From: Roseiarcus sp035656495
GTDB taxonomy: Bacteria; Pseudomonadota; Alphaproteobacteria; Rhizobiales; Beijerinckiaceae
Length of the DNA: 64,000 bases
Reading direction: 5' to 3'
NCBI GenBank assembly: GCA_035656495.1
Contig: DASRSL010000089.1
Span: 1 to 64,000, forward strand
Part shown: one piece after another, positions 47,207 through 56,483 of the stretch
Position numbering within the stretch: the first letter of the stretch is position 1
Layout: every line of letters starts with the position of its first letter
The notes under the pieces: generated by a model
What the model saw: only the letters and a program-made list of their open reading frames with translations
Told to the model about the DNA's origin: nothing
Databases searched by the model: none
Program-made: the position numbers and the translations under genes

Positions 47207-49024
47207 TCAGTGAGTCTCTGAGCGCCCCTGCATTCGCGCTCTCAACGCCTTCGTAGCGGTCAGATCGACCTGATCTCCAATGATCATGACGCCATATTGC
47301 TCGCGCGCGACATCGGCGGAAAAAAACCCGTCGATGACATTGTCGAGGACCGATTGGGGCGAGCGGGCAAGAGGATCGCCATAGCCTCCGCCGCTCGGGC
47401 CGTAGGAGATCAGACGGTCTCCCGCCTTGGCCTTGCGGTAAGGCGCCTTGGAGGGCAGCTCGGTTTTCTCCCCGCCGGAGGCGATCTGGACGAGCGCGCT
47501 CGGGAATCCGTCCGCTCCCCCCGCGAAGCCCCAGGGTTTGAACTTGTGCCCGTCGCCTTCAACCGAGAAGCCGCCATCGGTCAAATAGGTGAACTCGCGC
47601 ACCGAACCGATCCCGCCACGCCACTCGCCCGCCGCGACGAGGTTCTCGCGGAGCTCGTAGCGATTGACCCTCAGCGGCAGGTGCGATTCGATGTCCTCGA
47701 TCGGGTTGTTGCGTGTGTTGGCGTAGAGAGTGTCCACAGTGTCCATGCCGTCCATCCCGTGACGACCCCCATAGCTGCCTTCCAGGATCTCCATGTGGAC
47801 CCATTGCTGATTGTTCGCCGTCCCGCTGAAGGCGATCACGGTCAGATTGCCGATGCCGGCGCTGACCTGCTTGGGGACCGCCGGCGCCAAGGCCTTCATG
47901 ACCGCATCAGCCAGCGCGTTGCCGGGACCGAAGCGCGCAATCACCGGCGCAGGAAAAATCGGGTTCGCCAGACAGCCCTCCGGCGCGAGAATCTTAATCG
48001 GCCGCGTGAGCCCGCTGTTCTGCGGAATTGAGCCGTAGACGGCGCTGTCGAGCAGGATCGAGCGCAGCGTGAGCCAGACGGCGCAGTCGACAGTTCCCTC
48101 GAATGGCATGTTGATCGGCCGATCGGGGACCTGCGGCGCAGTTCCCGCGAGATCGACGGTTATCTCGTCGCCGTCGACCGTGATCGTCACCTGGATCGGC
48201 AAGTCGCGACGCGAAGGATCGGGATCGTCGAGGTAGCCGTCGATATGCGTCGTGGCGGCATAGACGCCGTCGGGAATTTGACGGATCGCGGCCCGCATCA
48301 GGCGCTCGGAGTAGTCCATGAGATCGGCGCTCGCGCCAGCGACGATCGCCCTTCCGTAGCGGCGCACGAGATCGAGAAATCGCTGGGCGCCAATTTGCGC
48401 CGCGGCGATCTGAGCCTCCATGTCGCCGACGACCAGATCGGAGATCCGGATGTTGTCGCGAATGACGTTCCAGACCATCTCGTTCCGTTTGCCCTGGTCG
48501 ACGACCTTAATCGCCTTGAACTGCAGGCCCTCGGCGAAGGTATCGACTGCGTCGACAATGCCACAGCTCCCCGGCGTATGGGCGCCGATGTCGAGGTGAT
48601 GGGCGGTCGTGACGGAGAAGCCCAGCAAGGTCTCGCCGTCGAACACAGGCACGCAAAAGGCCACGTCCGGACCGTGAGAGGCCCCACCGTAGGGATCGTT
48701 GTGCATGATGACGTCGCCGGGGCGAAATACGTCGCCCCTTGCAGCGAATTTTGCCTTGATTCCGCGGACGTAGCCTGGAATGGGCCCCGATTGAAGGGGA
48801 GTGCTCATCTTGCATTCGCAGAGCTGGGCGCCGTCCGCGTCCGTGAGCGCAGCGCCGAAATCTTCCGATTCGCGAATGATGCTGGAGTAGCTCATCCGCA
48901 TCAGCTTGTGGCCCATTTCGATGGCGATGTTCTCGAGTGCGCCCTGGATCACCGCCCCCGTGATAGGATCGACGCGGGTCGGGCGCTGTGAGCTGGCGTT
49001 CGAGCCCCTCAGGTCGTCCATCAT
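47207..49024 (-). CDS. hyuB: Hydantoinase/oxoprolinase family protein, subunit B
   Basis: 605 residues of the HyuB family, partner of HyuA in ATP-dependent opening of hydantoins, 5-oxoproline or N-methylhydantoin, and the alpha subunit type of acetone carboxylase relatives. The start at 49024 overlaps the hyuA stop (ATGA). Family text: DPITGAVIQGALENIAIEMG, SYSSIIRESEDFGAALTD, DVIMHNDPYGGASHGPD (metal-binding region), HHLDIGAHTPGSCGI and a C-terminal YGPSGGGYGDPLAR. A frame extends upstream to 49390 but lies within hyuA. It is predicted cytoplasmic. Confidence 0.92.
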   Translation of the reverse strand: MMDDLRGSNASSQRPTRVDPITGAVIQGALENIAIEMGHKLMRMSYSSIIRESEDFGAALTDADGAQLCECKMSTPLQSGPIPGYVRGIKAKFAARGDVFRPGDVIMHNDPYGGASHGPDVAFCVPVFDGETLLGFSVTTAHHLDIGAHTPGSCGIVDAVDTFAEGLQFKAIKVVDQGKRNEMVWNVIRDNIRISDLVVGDMEAQIAAAQIGAQRFLDLVRRYGRAIVAGASADLMDYSERLMRAAIRQIPDGVYAATTHIDGYLDDPDPSRRDLPIQVTITVDGDEITVDLAGTAPQVPDRPINMPFEGTVDCAVWLTLRSILLDSAVYGSIPQNSGLTRPIKILAPEGCLANPIFPAPVIARFGPGNALADAVMKALAPAVPKQVSAGIGNLTVIAFSGTANNQQWVHMEILEGSYGGRHGMDGMDTVDTLYANTRNNPIEDIESHLPLRVNRYELRENLVAAGEWRGGIGSVREFTYLTDGGFSVEGDGHKFKPWGFAGGADGFPSALVQIASGGEKTELPSKAPYRKAKAGDRLISYGPSGGGYGDPLARSPQSVLDNVIDGFFSADVAREQYGVMIIGDQVDLTATKALRARMQGRSETH

Positions 49025-51099
49025 GCGCCTCCTTTGACGCTGAGAATGAGGTTGCCGGCCCTGTCGTTGGTCGCCGACCACCCCGGAGGAACGATCGTCG
49101 TGCTGTCCTTCTGCAGGACGACCGCAGGACCCGAGAACTTCTCTTCGACAGGCAGAAGATGGCGGCGATAGAAGACCGTCTCGAAGGACTTGAGCTCCCC
49201 CGCCACGCGGAACATGCATTGGCCCGATCGCGCGCGAGCCGCCTGCAACGGGCCACCTTCGGCCGGCTTGATCTTCTGGATCTTTGGCATCGCGCCAATT
49301 CCGCTGACCCGGACGTTGACGATTTCGATCGGGCTCGCCATGAAGTGATGGCCGTATTCGCGTTGATGCGCCTGATGAAAGAGTTCCCAAATCCGCTCGA
49401 GGTCCGCGCCCTTCAGCACGCCGCTCGGGAACGGGATTTTGAGCTCGTATCCCTGTCCGACGTAGCGCAGGTCGCCGTCGCGCACAAAGCTGAGCTTGTC
49501 CGCGTCCAGATGGTCGGCCTTAAATTGCGCGGCGAGCCGCCGCTCCATCTCGGAAAGGTCGGCGTTGAGCCGGTTGAGGTCGATCTTGCCGCTGACCTGG
49601 AACTGCGTGCGGATCGCGTCGTACTTCAAATCCGTCGTGAGTAGACCAATGGCGGAAGTAATGCCAGGATAGGTCGGCACTATCACTTCGGGGATGCTGA
49701 GCATCTGCGCGACTTCGGCCCCGTGTAGCGGGCCCGCGCCGCCGAAGGCGACCAGCGCGAACTCGCGCGGATCGACGCCTTTCTGGACCGTCCGGGAACG
49801 GATTGCGTTGGCCATGTTGCTGTTGATGACGGTGAGCACCCCTTCGGCGGCTTCGAGCTTGCCGAGGCCCAGCTCATTGGCGAGCTCTTCGATCGCTCGA
49901 TGCGCCGCAGCCTCATCGAGTTTCATCGCGCCGCCGAGGAAATCATCCTTGTCGAGCCGTCCGAGCACGACATTCGCGTCCGTTACGGTCGGCTGACGCC
50001 CTCCTCGCCCATAAGCCGCCGGGCCGGGAACCGCGCCTGCGCTGCGGGGACCGACCCGGAAGGCGCCGCCGTGATCGACGTAGGCAATGGATCCGCCGCC
50101 CGCCCCGATCGTGTGGATGTCGATCATCGGGAGGAGCAGCGGAAAGCCGGCGATGGAGGTGCTGCGGGGGTCCGTCTCGGCGTAGCGTCCATCGACCACG
50201 AGGCCGATGTCGGCGCTCGTGCCGCCAATGTCGAAGGTGATCAGCTTGCGCCGGCCGCTCAGCGCGCCGACCCAGGCGCCGCCGAGGACGCCCGCCGCCA
50301 GCCCCGAGAGCAAGGTCGCGACCGGCCTCTCCTCGGCCATCGCCGGCGTCGCGACGCCTCCGTTCGAGGCCATGATGCGGAGGTCTGCCCTGAACTTTGC
50401 ATCTCGAAGAGAGGAGTCGAGCCTGCCGATGTAGGTCCGCATCTTCGGGCCGACGAAGGCGCAGAGAGCTGCGGTGGTAAAGCGCTCGAACTCGCGGAAC
50501 TGGGGCGATACGGAAGATGACGTGGTGATGAAGACGCCCGGCAATTCGCGGACCAGAATGCGCTTGGCTTCGTCCTCGTGCGCCGGATTAAGGTACGAAA
50601 AAAGGAAGCAGACCGCGACAGCCTCGACGCCCTCGGCCTTGAGAGCGCGCGCGGCAGCGACAACATCCTCTTCGTTCAGCGGCTCGAGCTCCTCGCCGTG
50701 CGGCGGGACGAGCCGGCCGCGAACCACCTTCCGATGGCGCCGCGGCGCGAGCGGGCGATTCTGCCAGGGCAACTCCTGCATGATCGAATAGTGCTCGGCG
50801 CGCTGGTGTCGCGCGATATGCACGATGTCGCGGAAACCCTGATTCGTCACCATGCCGGTTCGCGCGCCCTTGTGCTCGAGCACTGCGTTGGTCGCGGTCG
50901 TGGTGCCGTGGAGGAGATAGCCGATGGACTCCGGGGCCGCCCCTGCGGTGGCGCAGATCTCGGTCACGCCCTCGATGATGGCGCGCGAAGGATCGTCCGG
51001 CGTTGTCGACACTTTGTGGATGGCGACATCGCCCGTGTTCATGTCGCAATAAACGATGTCGGTAAACGTCCCGCCGACATCCACTCCGATCACTTTCAT
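49021..51099 (-). CDS. hyuA: Hydantoinase/oxoprolinase family protein, subunit A
   Basis: A 692-residue HyuA with the ASKHA-type ATPase fold: N-terminal VIGVDVGGTFTDIVYCD, then LLHGTTTATNAVLEHKGART, a swivel region (GPKMRTYIGRL), the second phosphate-binding region FDIGGTSADIGLVVDG, and GGGSIAYVDHGGAFRVGPRS. With HyuB it should use ATP to phosphorylate and hydrolyse a cyclic imide or lactam. It lies 22 bp after the M20 hydrolase gene, and its TGA overlaps the hyuB start. N-methylhydantoin amidohydrolase, 5-oxoprolinase or a carboxylase-like activity cannot be told apart from sequence. Confidence 0.92.
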   Translation of the reverse strand: MKVIGVDVGGTFTDIVYCDMNTGDVAIHKVSTTPDDPSRAIIEGVTEICATAGAAPESIGYLLHGTTTATNAVLEHKGARTGMVTNQGFRDIVHIARHQRAEHYSIMQELPWQNRPLAPRRHRKVVRGRLVPPHGEELEPLNEEDVVAAARALKAEGVEAVAVCFLFSYLNPAHEDEAKRILVRELPGVFITTSSSVSPQFREFERFTTAALCAFVGPKMRTYIGRLDSSLRDAKFRADLRIMASNGGVATPAMAEERPVATLLSGLAAGVLGGAWVGALSGRRKLITFDIGGTSADIGLVVDGRYAETDPRSTSIAGFPLLLPMIDIHTIGAGGGSIAYVDHGGAFRVGPRSAGAVPGPAAYGRGGRQPTVTDANVVLGRLDKDDFLGGAMKLDEAAAHRAIEELANELGLGKLEAAEGVLTVINSNMANAIRSRTVQKGVDPREFALVAFGGAGPLHGAEVAQMLSIPEVIVPTYPGITSAIGLLTTDLKYDAIRTQFQVSGKIDLNRLNADLSEMERRLAAQFKADHLDADKLSFVRDGDLRYVGQGYELKIPFPSGVLKGADLERIWELFHQAHQREYGHHFMASPIEIVNVRVSGIGAMPKIQKIKPAEGGPLQAARARSGQCMFRVAGELKSFETVFYRRHLLPVEEKFSGPAVVLQKDSTTIVPPGWSATNDRAGNLILSVKGGA

Positions 51100-51121
51100 C
51101 GTCCCCGAGCCTTTCTTGCAA

Positions 51122-52363
51122 TTAGAGAAAGCCGGCGCCGTCGGGGCCCAGGGATTCGAGGATCGAATTCACCGCCCGGGCGTAGACGCGCAAACCCCGC
51201 CGGATGTCCTCCTCGCTCGTATCCTCTGCGACGTCGTGGCTGCGCCCGTCGACGCTCGGCACAAAAAGCATCGCCGCCGGCGCACGCCGTCCGACGATCA
51301 TCGCGTCGTGGCCCGCCCCGCTCGGCATGCGCAAGCGAGTCGCGCCCTCGGCGGCCGCGGCGGCGTCCAGTCGCTCGACCATGCGGACATCCATGGCGCT
51401 CGGCTCAACCGCTCCGATCGGCTCCGCCGTCACGGAGACGCCGTCACATTTGTCTCCTTCGGCGACGAGCGCCGCCAAAGCCTCCTCCATCCGAGCAATT
51501 TTCGCGTCGGACACGTCCCTGAACTCGACGACGAGCTCGGCTTCGCTCGCCACCACATTGGCCGCTCCGGGCTTCACGCTGACGACGCCCAGGTTCCAGA
51601 CCGAGTCGGCGGATCCGGCGGCCCGCAGCCGTTCCGGGACCGAGGCCGCAAAGGAAAACATCGCTGCCGCCGCATCGCGCCGCATGCCCATCGGCGTCGT
51701 CCCGGCGTGATCTGCTTGCCCTGCAAATCTCACGCGGAAGCGGCGCAGCCCGACGATAGCGGTGACGACGCCGATTTGAACGCCCGCCCTGATCAGCCTT
51801 GGGCCCTGCTCGATATGGGCCTCGAGGTAGGCGCGGTGCCGTGCAGGATCAAATTGCGCGCGTTTCCGGTTTGCGAGGCCCAGCGTCTCCAGGCGAGCGA
51901 GGAGCCGATCGCCCGATGCATTGCGGGCGGACTCCAGCTCGCCCTGGGAGACGAGCCTGCAAAAGGTGCGACTCCCCATGCAGGCCAGGAAGGTTCCCTC
52001 TTCGTCCGAGAAGGAGACGACGTCGACGCCAACCGCAGCCGACGGATTGGAGGCCTGCCGCGCTCGGGCGACCTCCAGGGCGAAAACCACGCCAAGCGCG
52101 CCGTCGAGCCAACCGCCCAAGGGTACGCTGTCTGAATGGGAGCCAAGCAGGATCGAAGCCTTCGCGCCCGGCGCGTGGCCATAGACCGTGCCAACGCCGT
52201 CGATCTCGGCCTCGAGTCCGCATTCGCTCATGCGATCACGGAGCCATTCGCGAGCCGCGATATCGGCGTCCGACAAGGCGGGCCTGTCCACGCCCCGTCC
52301 AACCTTGCCGAATGTCGCGAGTTCGCGAAGGTCGGCAAGCGCCCGGTCCTCGTCGAGGTTCAT
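51122..52363 (-). CDS. M20-family amidohydrolase (N-carbamoyl-L-amino-acid hydrolase / allantoate amidohydrolase-like)
   Basis: A 413-residue binuclear-metal amidohydrolase of the hydantoinase/carbamoylase branch. Metal ligands visible: histidine in LLGSHSDSVPLGG, aspartate in GWLDGALGV, glutamate in SFSDEEGTFLACMGS, histidine in EAHIEQGPRL and histidine in DGRSHDVAED. The dimerisation lid carries FAGQADHAGTTPMGMRRDA and PSGAGHDAM. Family members hydrolyse N-carbamoyl amino acids, allantoate, ureidoglycolate or beta-ureidopropionate, releasing ammonia and CO2. It is first gene of the long operon with hyuA, hyuB, amidase and dipeptide-type transporter, which supports a carbamoyl intermediate. 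Confidence 0.92.
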   Translation of the reverse strand: MNLDEDRALADLRELATFGKVGRGVDRPALSDADIAAREWLRDRMSECGLEAEIDGVGTVYGHAPGAKASILLGSHSDSVPLGGWLDGALGVVFALEVARARQASNPSAAVGVDVVSFSDEEGTFLACMGSRTFCRLVSQGELESARNASGDRLLARLETLGLANRKRAQFDPARHRAYLEAHIEQGPRLIRAGVQIGVVTAIVGLRRFRVRFAGQADHAGTTPMGMRRDAAAAMFSFAASVPERLRAAGSADSVWNLGVVSVKPGAANVVASEAELVVEFRDVSDAKIARMEEALAALVAEGDKCDGVSVTAEPIGAVEPSAMDVRMVERLDAAAAAEGATRLRMPSGAGHDAMIVGRRAPAAMLFVPSVDGRSHDVAEDTSEEDIRRGLRVYARAVNSILESLGPDGAGFL

Positions 52364-52466
52364 CGCGAGCCCCGAGAATGTCCCGCGATCCGGACGCGGT
52401 GATGAGCCAAGCTCGCTGGCGGCATGAACATTGCCTCTTGCATAGGGACTTGATATTTCGTCTGAC

Positions 52467-52495
52467 AGGCCGGTTCAAGCGAGCCCGACCGGCCT
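52467..52495. promoter_or_regulatory. Inverted repeat in the divergent spacer, candidate operator
   Basis: Perfect 8-bp arms AGGCCGGT / ACCGGCCT separated by 13 bp, in the 165-bp spacer between the M20 hydrolase operon (minus) and the ribose-type binding-protein gene (plus). It could be an operator for both operons, or a leader stem-loop. Confidence 0.4.
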
Positions 52496-52528
52496 TAGGA
52501 CCAATAAAGCATCATGGGGAGTGGGAAC

Positions 52529-53623
52529 ATGCGCGCCGCGGTTGCAGGTCTATTCGCTATCATGCAGTTTGCGGCGGCCGCCGCGCAGGCGGACAGTCCC
52601 GAGGCGACCCGCGCCGAGGAGCAGCTCGAACCCTATCGTCAGATACCAAAATTCGAGGCGCCGGGAGAGCCCTTCGACGCTGCCGCCTGCATGAAAGGCA
52701 AGGCGATTCTCTCCATCCCCGCTTCGAGCGCGGTGCCGTTCATCAAGACGATCCAGACCACAATGGAGCAGGTCGCCAAGGACGTCGGCTTCAAATTCAA
52801 GATCTGGGAGAACCAGGGCCAGCCGACCCAGTGGGTCCAAGGGTTCGACTATGCGATTAATAACAAGTTCAACCTGATCGATCTTCTCGCCGGGGCCGAT
52901 CCGAGGTTCCTGGAGCCCCAGGTCAAGGCGGCGGAGGCTGCCGGCCTCAAGGTCGTGGCCGCGCACCTCACCGGATACGAGCAGCCGATTCCCGGCGGCG
53001 TGACCGGCGTCGTTCCGATCGACTACAAGCGGGCCGGCGCCTTGCTCGCTGACTGGGCGATCTGGAAGACCGACGGAAAGGCGAACGCCGTCGTCGTCGG
53101 CGTCAGCGATGTTCTTTCAACCGACTCGATGCTGAGCGGCGTCAAGGAAGAGTTCGGCAAGTGCGCGAACTGCAAGGCGACTTATATCAACGTCAGCATC
53201 CCGGAGATGGCCACGAAGACGCAAACGAATGTCCAGTCCGCCCTGACGGCGGACCCTTCGGTCAATTTCGTCGTCCCGATCTATGACGTCCTCTCGCAGT
53301 GGGTCGTGCCGGCGGTGACGATCGCCGGGCGCACCGACAAGGTAAAGATCGCGACCTTCAACGGCACGCCCTTCGCGATCGGCCTCGTCCAGGAAGGGAA
53401 GGTCGACGTCGATATCGGCGAAAATCTCGACTGGATCGGCCGGGCGGTCACGGACGCCGAGATGCGGATGATTTGTGGCCTGCCGACCGTCAAGGACCCG
53501 AAGATACCGCTCCTGATCTTCGACAAGGACAACGCGGACACAGCTGGCAAGCCGCCGAAAGTGAATACGGGCTACGGCGACGCATACGTCGAGGGATATC
53601 GTCAACTGTGGAAGCTGCACTAG
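52529..53623 (+). CDS. Ribose-type (CUT2) ABC transporter binding protein
   Basis: A 364-residue periplasmic binding protein of the type I fold (peripla_BP_4). The ATG at 52529 follows GGGGAGTGGGAAC; an ATG five codons earlier is less well placed. A signal peptide (MRAAVAGLFAIMQFAAAAAQA) precedes the mature protein. Two lobes are visible, with KGKAILSIPASSAVPFIKTI near residue 60 and NFVVPIYDVLSQWVVPAV further on. The ATPase gene starts 16 nt before its stop. CUT2-like systems usually carry sugars, but related ones carry nucleosides, autoinducer-2 or purine derivatives; here a nitrogenous ligand is plausible. Confidence 0.88.
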   Translation: MRAAVAGLFAIMQFAAAAAQADSPEATRAEEQLEPYRQIPKFEAPGEPFDAAACMKGKAILSIPASSAVPFIKTIQTTMEQVAKDVGFKFKIWENQGQPTQWVQGFDYAINNKFNLIDLLAGADPRFLEPQVKAAEAAGLKVVAAHLTGYEQPIPGGVTGVVPIDYKRAGALLADWAIWKTDGKANAVVVGVSDVLSTDSMLSGVKEEFGKCANCKATYINVSIPEMATKTQTNVQSALTADPSVNFVVPIYDVLSQWVVPAVTIAGRTDKVKIATFNGTPFAIGLVQEGKVDVDIGENLDWIGRAVTDAEMRMICGLPTVKDPKIPLLIFDKDNADTAGKPPKVNTGYGDAYVEGYRQLWKLH

Positions 53624-55182
53624 GCTCCACGGCGGCGCAAGGCTCCGAAGCGCTGGACACGTCTCTCGTTCTGCAGATTGACGGGCTCCACAAGAGCTTC
53701 GGCGGCGTCAAAGCGCTCGATCATGTCAGTCTGGCGGTCCGCCACGGCGAAGTCCATGGCCTGCTTGGCCAGAACGGCTCCGGCAAGTCGACCCTCATCA
53801 AGATTCTTTCGGGCTTTTACGACGCTGATGGCGAGCCGTCGATCATCATCGATGGGCGGCGCGCGAGGTTGCCCGTTAGCCCGGAGGCGCTGCGGCAGCA
53901 TGGCGTGAGTTTCGTTCATCAGCACCTCGGTCTCCTGCCCTCTCTTACGGTTCTCGAAAATCTGCTTCTGCTTGATCTTGCGATCGAGAATCGATGGTTC
54001 ATGGATTGGCGAGCCGAGGCGCGGCGCGCGCGCGAACTTTTTGACAGGTACGGTCTGCGCCTCGATCCTCTGTCGTCGCTGTCGCGGCTGAGTCCGGTCG
54101 AGCGCGCCCAGCTTGCGATCGTGCGCGCGTTCGACCAGTTGCGTCGTTCGAACGCAGAGCGATCGCGAGGACTTCTCATTCTCGACGAGCCGACGCCGTT
54201 CCTTCCGGCGCATGACGTCGAGGCCCTGTTCAAGCTGATCCGCGAGATCGTCGCGGACGGCGCAAGCGTCATCTTCGTCTCGCACGACATCGACGAGGTG
54301 CTCGAGATCACCGACCGCGCGACCGTTCTGCGCGACGGAAGGGTCGCTGGCGTGTTCGAGACGGCAGCGATGACGAAGGCCGAGGTCATAAGGCTGATCG
54401 TGGGCCGCCATGTCGATCTCGAAAGGATGCGCCCGCCTGCCAAGGCGCTGCCCAAGCCGTCGCTGTCGATAGCCGGGCTGAGCGGCGGCGCGGTCGGCTC
54501 GTTCTCCGTCGATCTTCGAGCCGGCGAGGTCGTGGGGCTCACCGGCCTCATCGGGTCGGGCTATTCGGATGTGATCTACATGGCCTTCGGCGCAACGCCT
54601 GCTCAATCAGGGACGCTCGACATTGCGGACGACCGGGTCGAGCTCGGCAGAATGTCGCCGCGCCGCGCAATCGGCATGGGGTGCATCCTGATTCCCGGCG
54701 ACCGCCTGGCGTCCGGCGCCGTGCCTGGTTTGACGGTCTCCGAAAACCTCAACCAGCCGGTGCTGTCCAGGGTCACTCGGGGCTGGGCATTGGCGCAAGC
54801 GGCGCTGATCCGTAACGCGCGCGTTCTTGCGAATCGCTTCGATGTGAGGCCCCGAGATCCTACGCGGCTGCTAGGCGCGTTGAGCGGGGGCAATCAGCAG
54901 AAAGCGCTGCTCGCGAAATGGTTCCAGACCGACCCGCGCCTCATTCTGCTCGACGAACCCACGCAGGGCGTCGATGTCGGCGCGCGCACCCAGGTCTTCG
55001 AAGCCATCGCCGCTGCTGCGCGCTCCGGCGCCTCCATCTTGTGCGCAAGCTCGGACTATGAGCAGCTGACCGCGATCTGCGACCGCGTTCTCGTCTTCAA
55101 ACGGGGAATGGTGACGGAAGAGCTGATCGGCGACAGAATCAGCAAATCCGCGATCGCGCAGGCCTGCTATCGCGCCGACTGA
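53608..55182 (+). CDS. Ribose-type ABC transporter double ATPase (RbsA-like)
   Basis: A 524-residue protein with two nucleotide-binding domains. The GTG at 53608 overlaps the end of the binding-protein gene by 16 nt. Domain 1 has Walker A GLLGQNGSGKSTLIK and Walker B LLILDEPTPFLPAHD but a degenerate signature (RLSPVERAQLAIV). Domain 2 has an altered Walker A (GLTGLIGSGYSDV), a good signature LSGGNQQKALLAKW and Walker B LILLDEPTQGVDVG. This asymmetry is normal for RbsA/XylG proteins. It is coupled to the permease downstream. Confidence 0.92.
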   Translation: MEAALGSTAAQGSEALDTSLVLQIDGLHKSFGGVKALDHVSLAVRHGEVHGLLGQNGSGKSTLIKILSGFYDADGEPSIIIDGRRARLPVSPEALRQHGVSFVHQHLGLLPSLTVLENLLLLDLAIENRWFMDWRAEARRARELFDRYGLRLDPLSSLSRLSPVERAQLAIVRAFDQLRRSNAERSRGLLILDEPTPFLPAHDVEALFKLIREIVADGASVIFVSHDIDEVLEITDRATVLRDGRVAGVFETAAMTKAEVIRLIVGRHVDLERMRPPAKALPKPSLSIAGLSGGAVGSFSVDLRAGEVVGLTGLIGSGYSDVIYMAFGATPAQSGTLDIADDRVELGRMSPRRAIGMGCILIPGDRLASGAVPGLTVSENLNQPVLSRVTRGWALAQAALIRNARVLANRFDVRPRDPTRLLGALSGGNQQKALLAKWFQTDPRLILLDEPTQGVDVGARTQVFEAIAAAARSGASILCASSDYEQLTAICDRVLVFKRGMVTEELIGDRISKSAIAQACYRAD

Positions 55183-55200
55183 TCCGGTTGGAGTTCGGCT

Positions 55201-56208
55201 TTGAGCAAGACCACCGAAAGAACTCGGCAAAGGCGCGGCGCCGGCGGCGACCAGGGCCCGTTTGTCGAGTGGTTCGAGCGGCTGGCGCTCGTTCTCGTCT
55301 GGGCTCTGACAATCGCGCTGTTCGGCTTCCTGCGCCCGGAGAGCTTCCTCACCTGGTCCAACTTCGCAACCATCCTCGGCTCGCAGGCGGTCATTGTGGT
55401 GACCGCGCTCGGCCTGATCATTCCGCTCACCGCCGGGGACTATGACCTTTCGATCGCCAGCGGATTGACCTTCGCCGGCACGCTTCTCGCAGTGCTGAAC
55501 GTCAACCATGGCGCTCCGATTGCCCTGGCCGTGCTCGCCGCGCTCGCGGGGGGTATCGCGATCGGGCTCGTGAACGGCTTCTTCGTGCTCTATTTCCGCA
55601 TGAACTCGCTCATCGTGACGATGGGCGTCGGCACCTTCATGCACGGCGTGACGCTTTGGCTTGGCGATCAGCAGACGATCAGCGGCGTCTCCGAGGTGCT
55701 GGTCGACGCGGTTATCGCCTGGCGCTTCCTCGGCGTCCCGCTCGGCTTCTACTACGCGCTGATCCTCTGCGCCGTCATATGGTACGTCTTCAGCTATACG
55801 GCTCTCGGCCGGCGGCTATTGTTCGTCGGACGGGGACGGGAGGTTGCCCGATTGAGCGGCATCGCCGTCGACCGCATACGCTTGGGCGGCTTCGTCTGCG
55901 CAGGCGTTATGGGGGCCATGGCTGGCGTTCTCTACGTTGGCACCACTGCGGCGGCGGACCCGAGCTCGGGGCTGACCTTTCTGTTGCCTGCTTTCGCCGC
56001 CGCCTTCCTTGGCGCGACAAGCGTCACCCCTGGCCGCTTCAATCCATGGGGAACGATCATCAGCGTCTATTTCCTCGTAACCGGAATCACCGGCCTCTCG
56101 ATCCTTGGTGTCAGCACCTTCGTCCAAGACCTGTTCTACGGGGGCGCGCTGGTCATCGCCGTCACGCTTTCCCAGATCGCGCGTGGGCGAGAGGAAAGGC
56201 TCGCTTGA
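55201..56208 (+). CDS. Ribose-type ABC transporter permease (RbsC-like)
   Basis: A 335-residue integral membrane protein with about 8-10 helices. A TTG start at 55201 is supported by GGAG 9 bp upstream. CUT2 permease signatures are GLIIPLTAGDYDLSIAS, GLVNGFFVLYFRMNSLIVT, the cytoplasmic loop GRGREVARLSGIAVDRIRLG, FAAAFLGATSVTPGRFNPWG and GVSTFVQDLFYGGAL. It completes the binding protein-ATPase-permease set. A dispersed 247-bp repeat begins 17 bp after the stop. Confidence 0.92.
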   Translation: MSKTTERTRQRRGAGGDQGPFVEWFERLALVLVWALTIALFGFLRPESFLTWSNFATILGSQAVIVVTALGLIIPLTAGDYDLSIASGLTFAGTLLAVLNVNHGAPIALAVLAALAGGIAIGLVNGFFVLYFRMNSLIVTMGVGTFMHGVTLWLGDQQTISGVSEVLVDAVIAWRFLGVPLGFYYALILCAVIWYVFSYTALGRRLLFVGRGREVARLSGIAVDRIRLGGFVCAGVMGAMAGVLYVGTTAAADPSSGLTFLLPAFAAAFLGATSVTPGRFNPWGTIISVYFLVTGITGLSILGVSTFVQDLFYGGALVIAVTLSQIARGREERLA

Positions 56209-56224
56209 GGGACAGAGCAACTCC

Positions 56225-56471
56225 CAAGCTCTCGCTCGGTCGGTCCGTCTTTGAGGAGCTGGCGACACCCGCCGACCTCGTCCTGAGGCGCCGCGAAGCG
56301 CCTTGGGCGCGCAGCGGCCTCGAAGGACGCTCCAGATCGCGCCGACGCGATCATCCGGTTCGGCCATTGGGGCGCCCTGGAGCATCCTTCGAGGCTCTTG
56401 CTTCGCAAGAGCGCCTCAGGATGAGGTCGATGAAGTTTAGACCCGACTCCACGCAAGCCTGCTTGCGAGTT
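56225..56471 (+). repeat. 248-bp-class dispersed repeat, copy B
   Basis: Nearly identical (by eye) to 58236-58484 in the same orientation, and the reverse of the diverged copy at 16350-16600. It begins CAAGCTCTCGCTCGGTCGGT and ends near GCCTGCTTGCGAGTT. Internal palindromes include CTCTTGCTTCGCAAGAG and GAGGCGCCGCGAAGCGCC. It fills the gap between the ribose-type permease and allA. Confidence 0.85.
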
Positions 56472-56483
56472 GCAGGACGGAAG

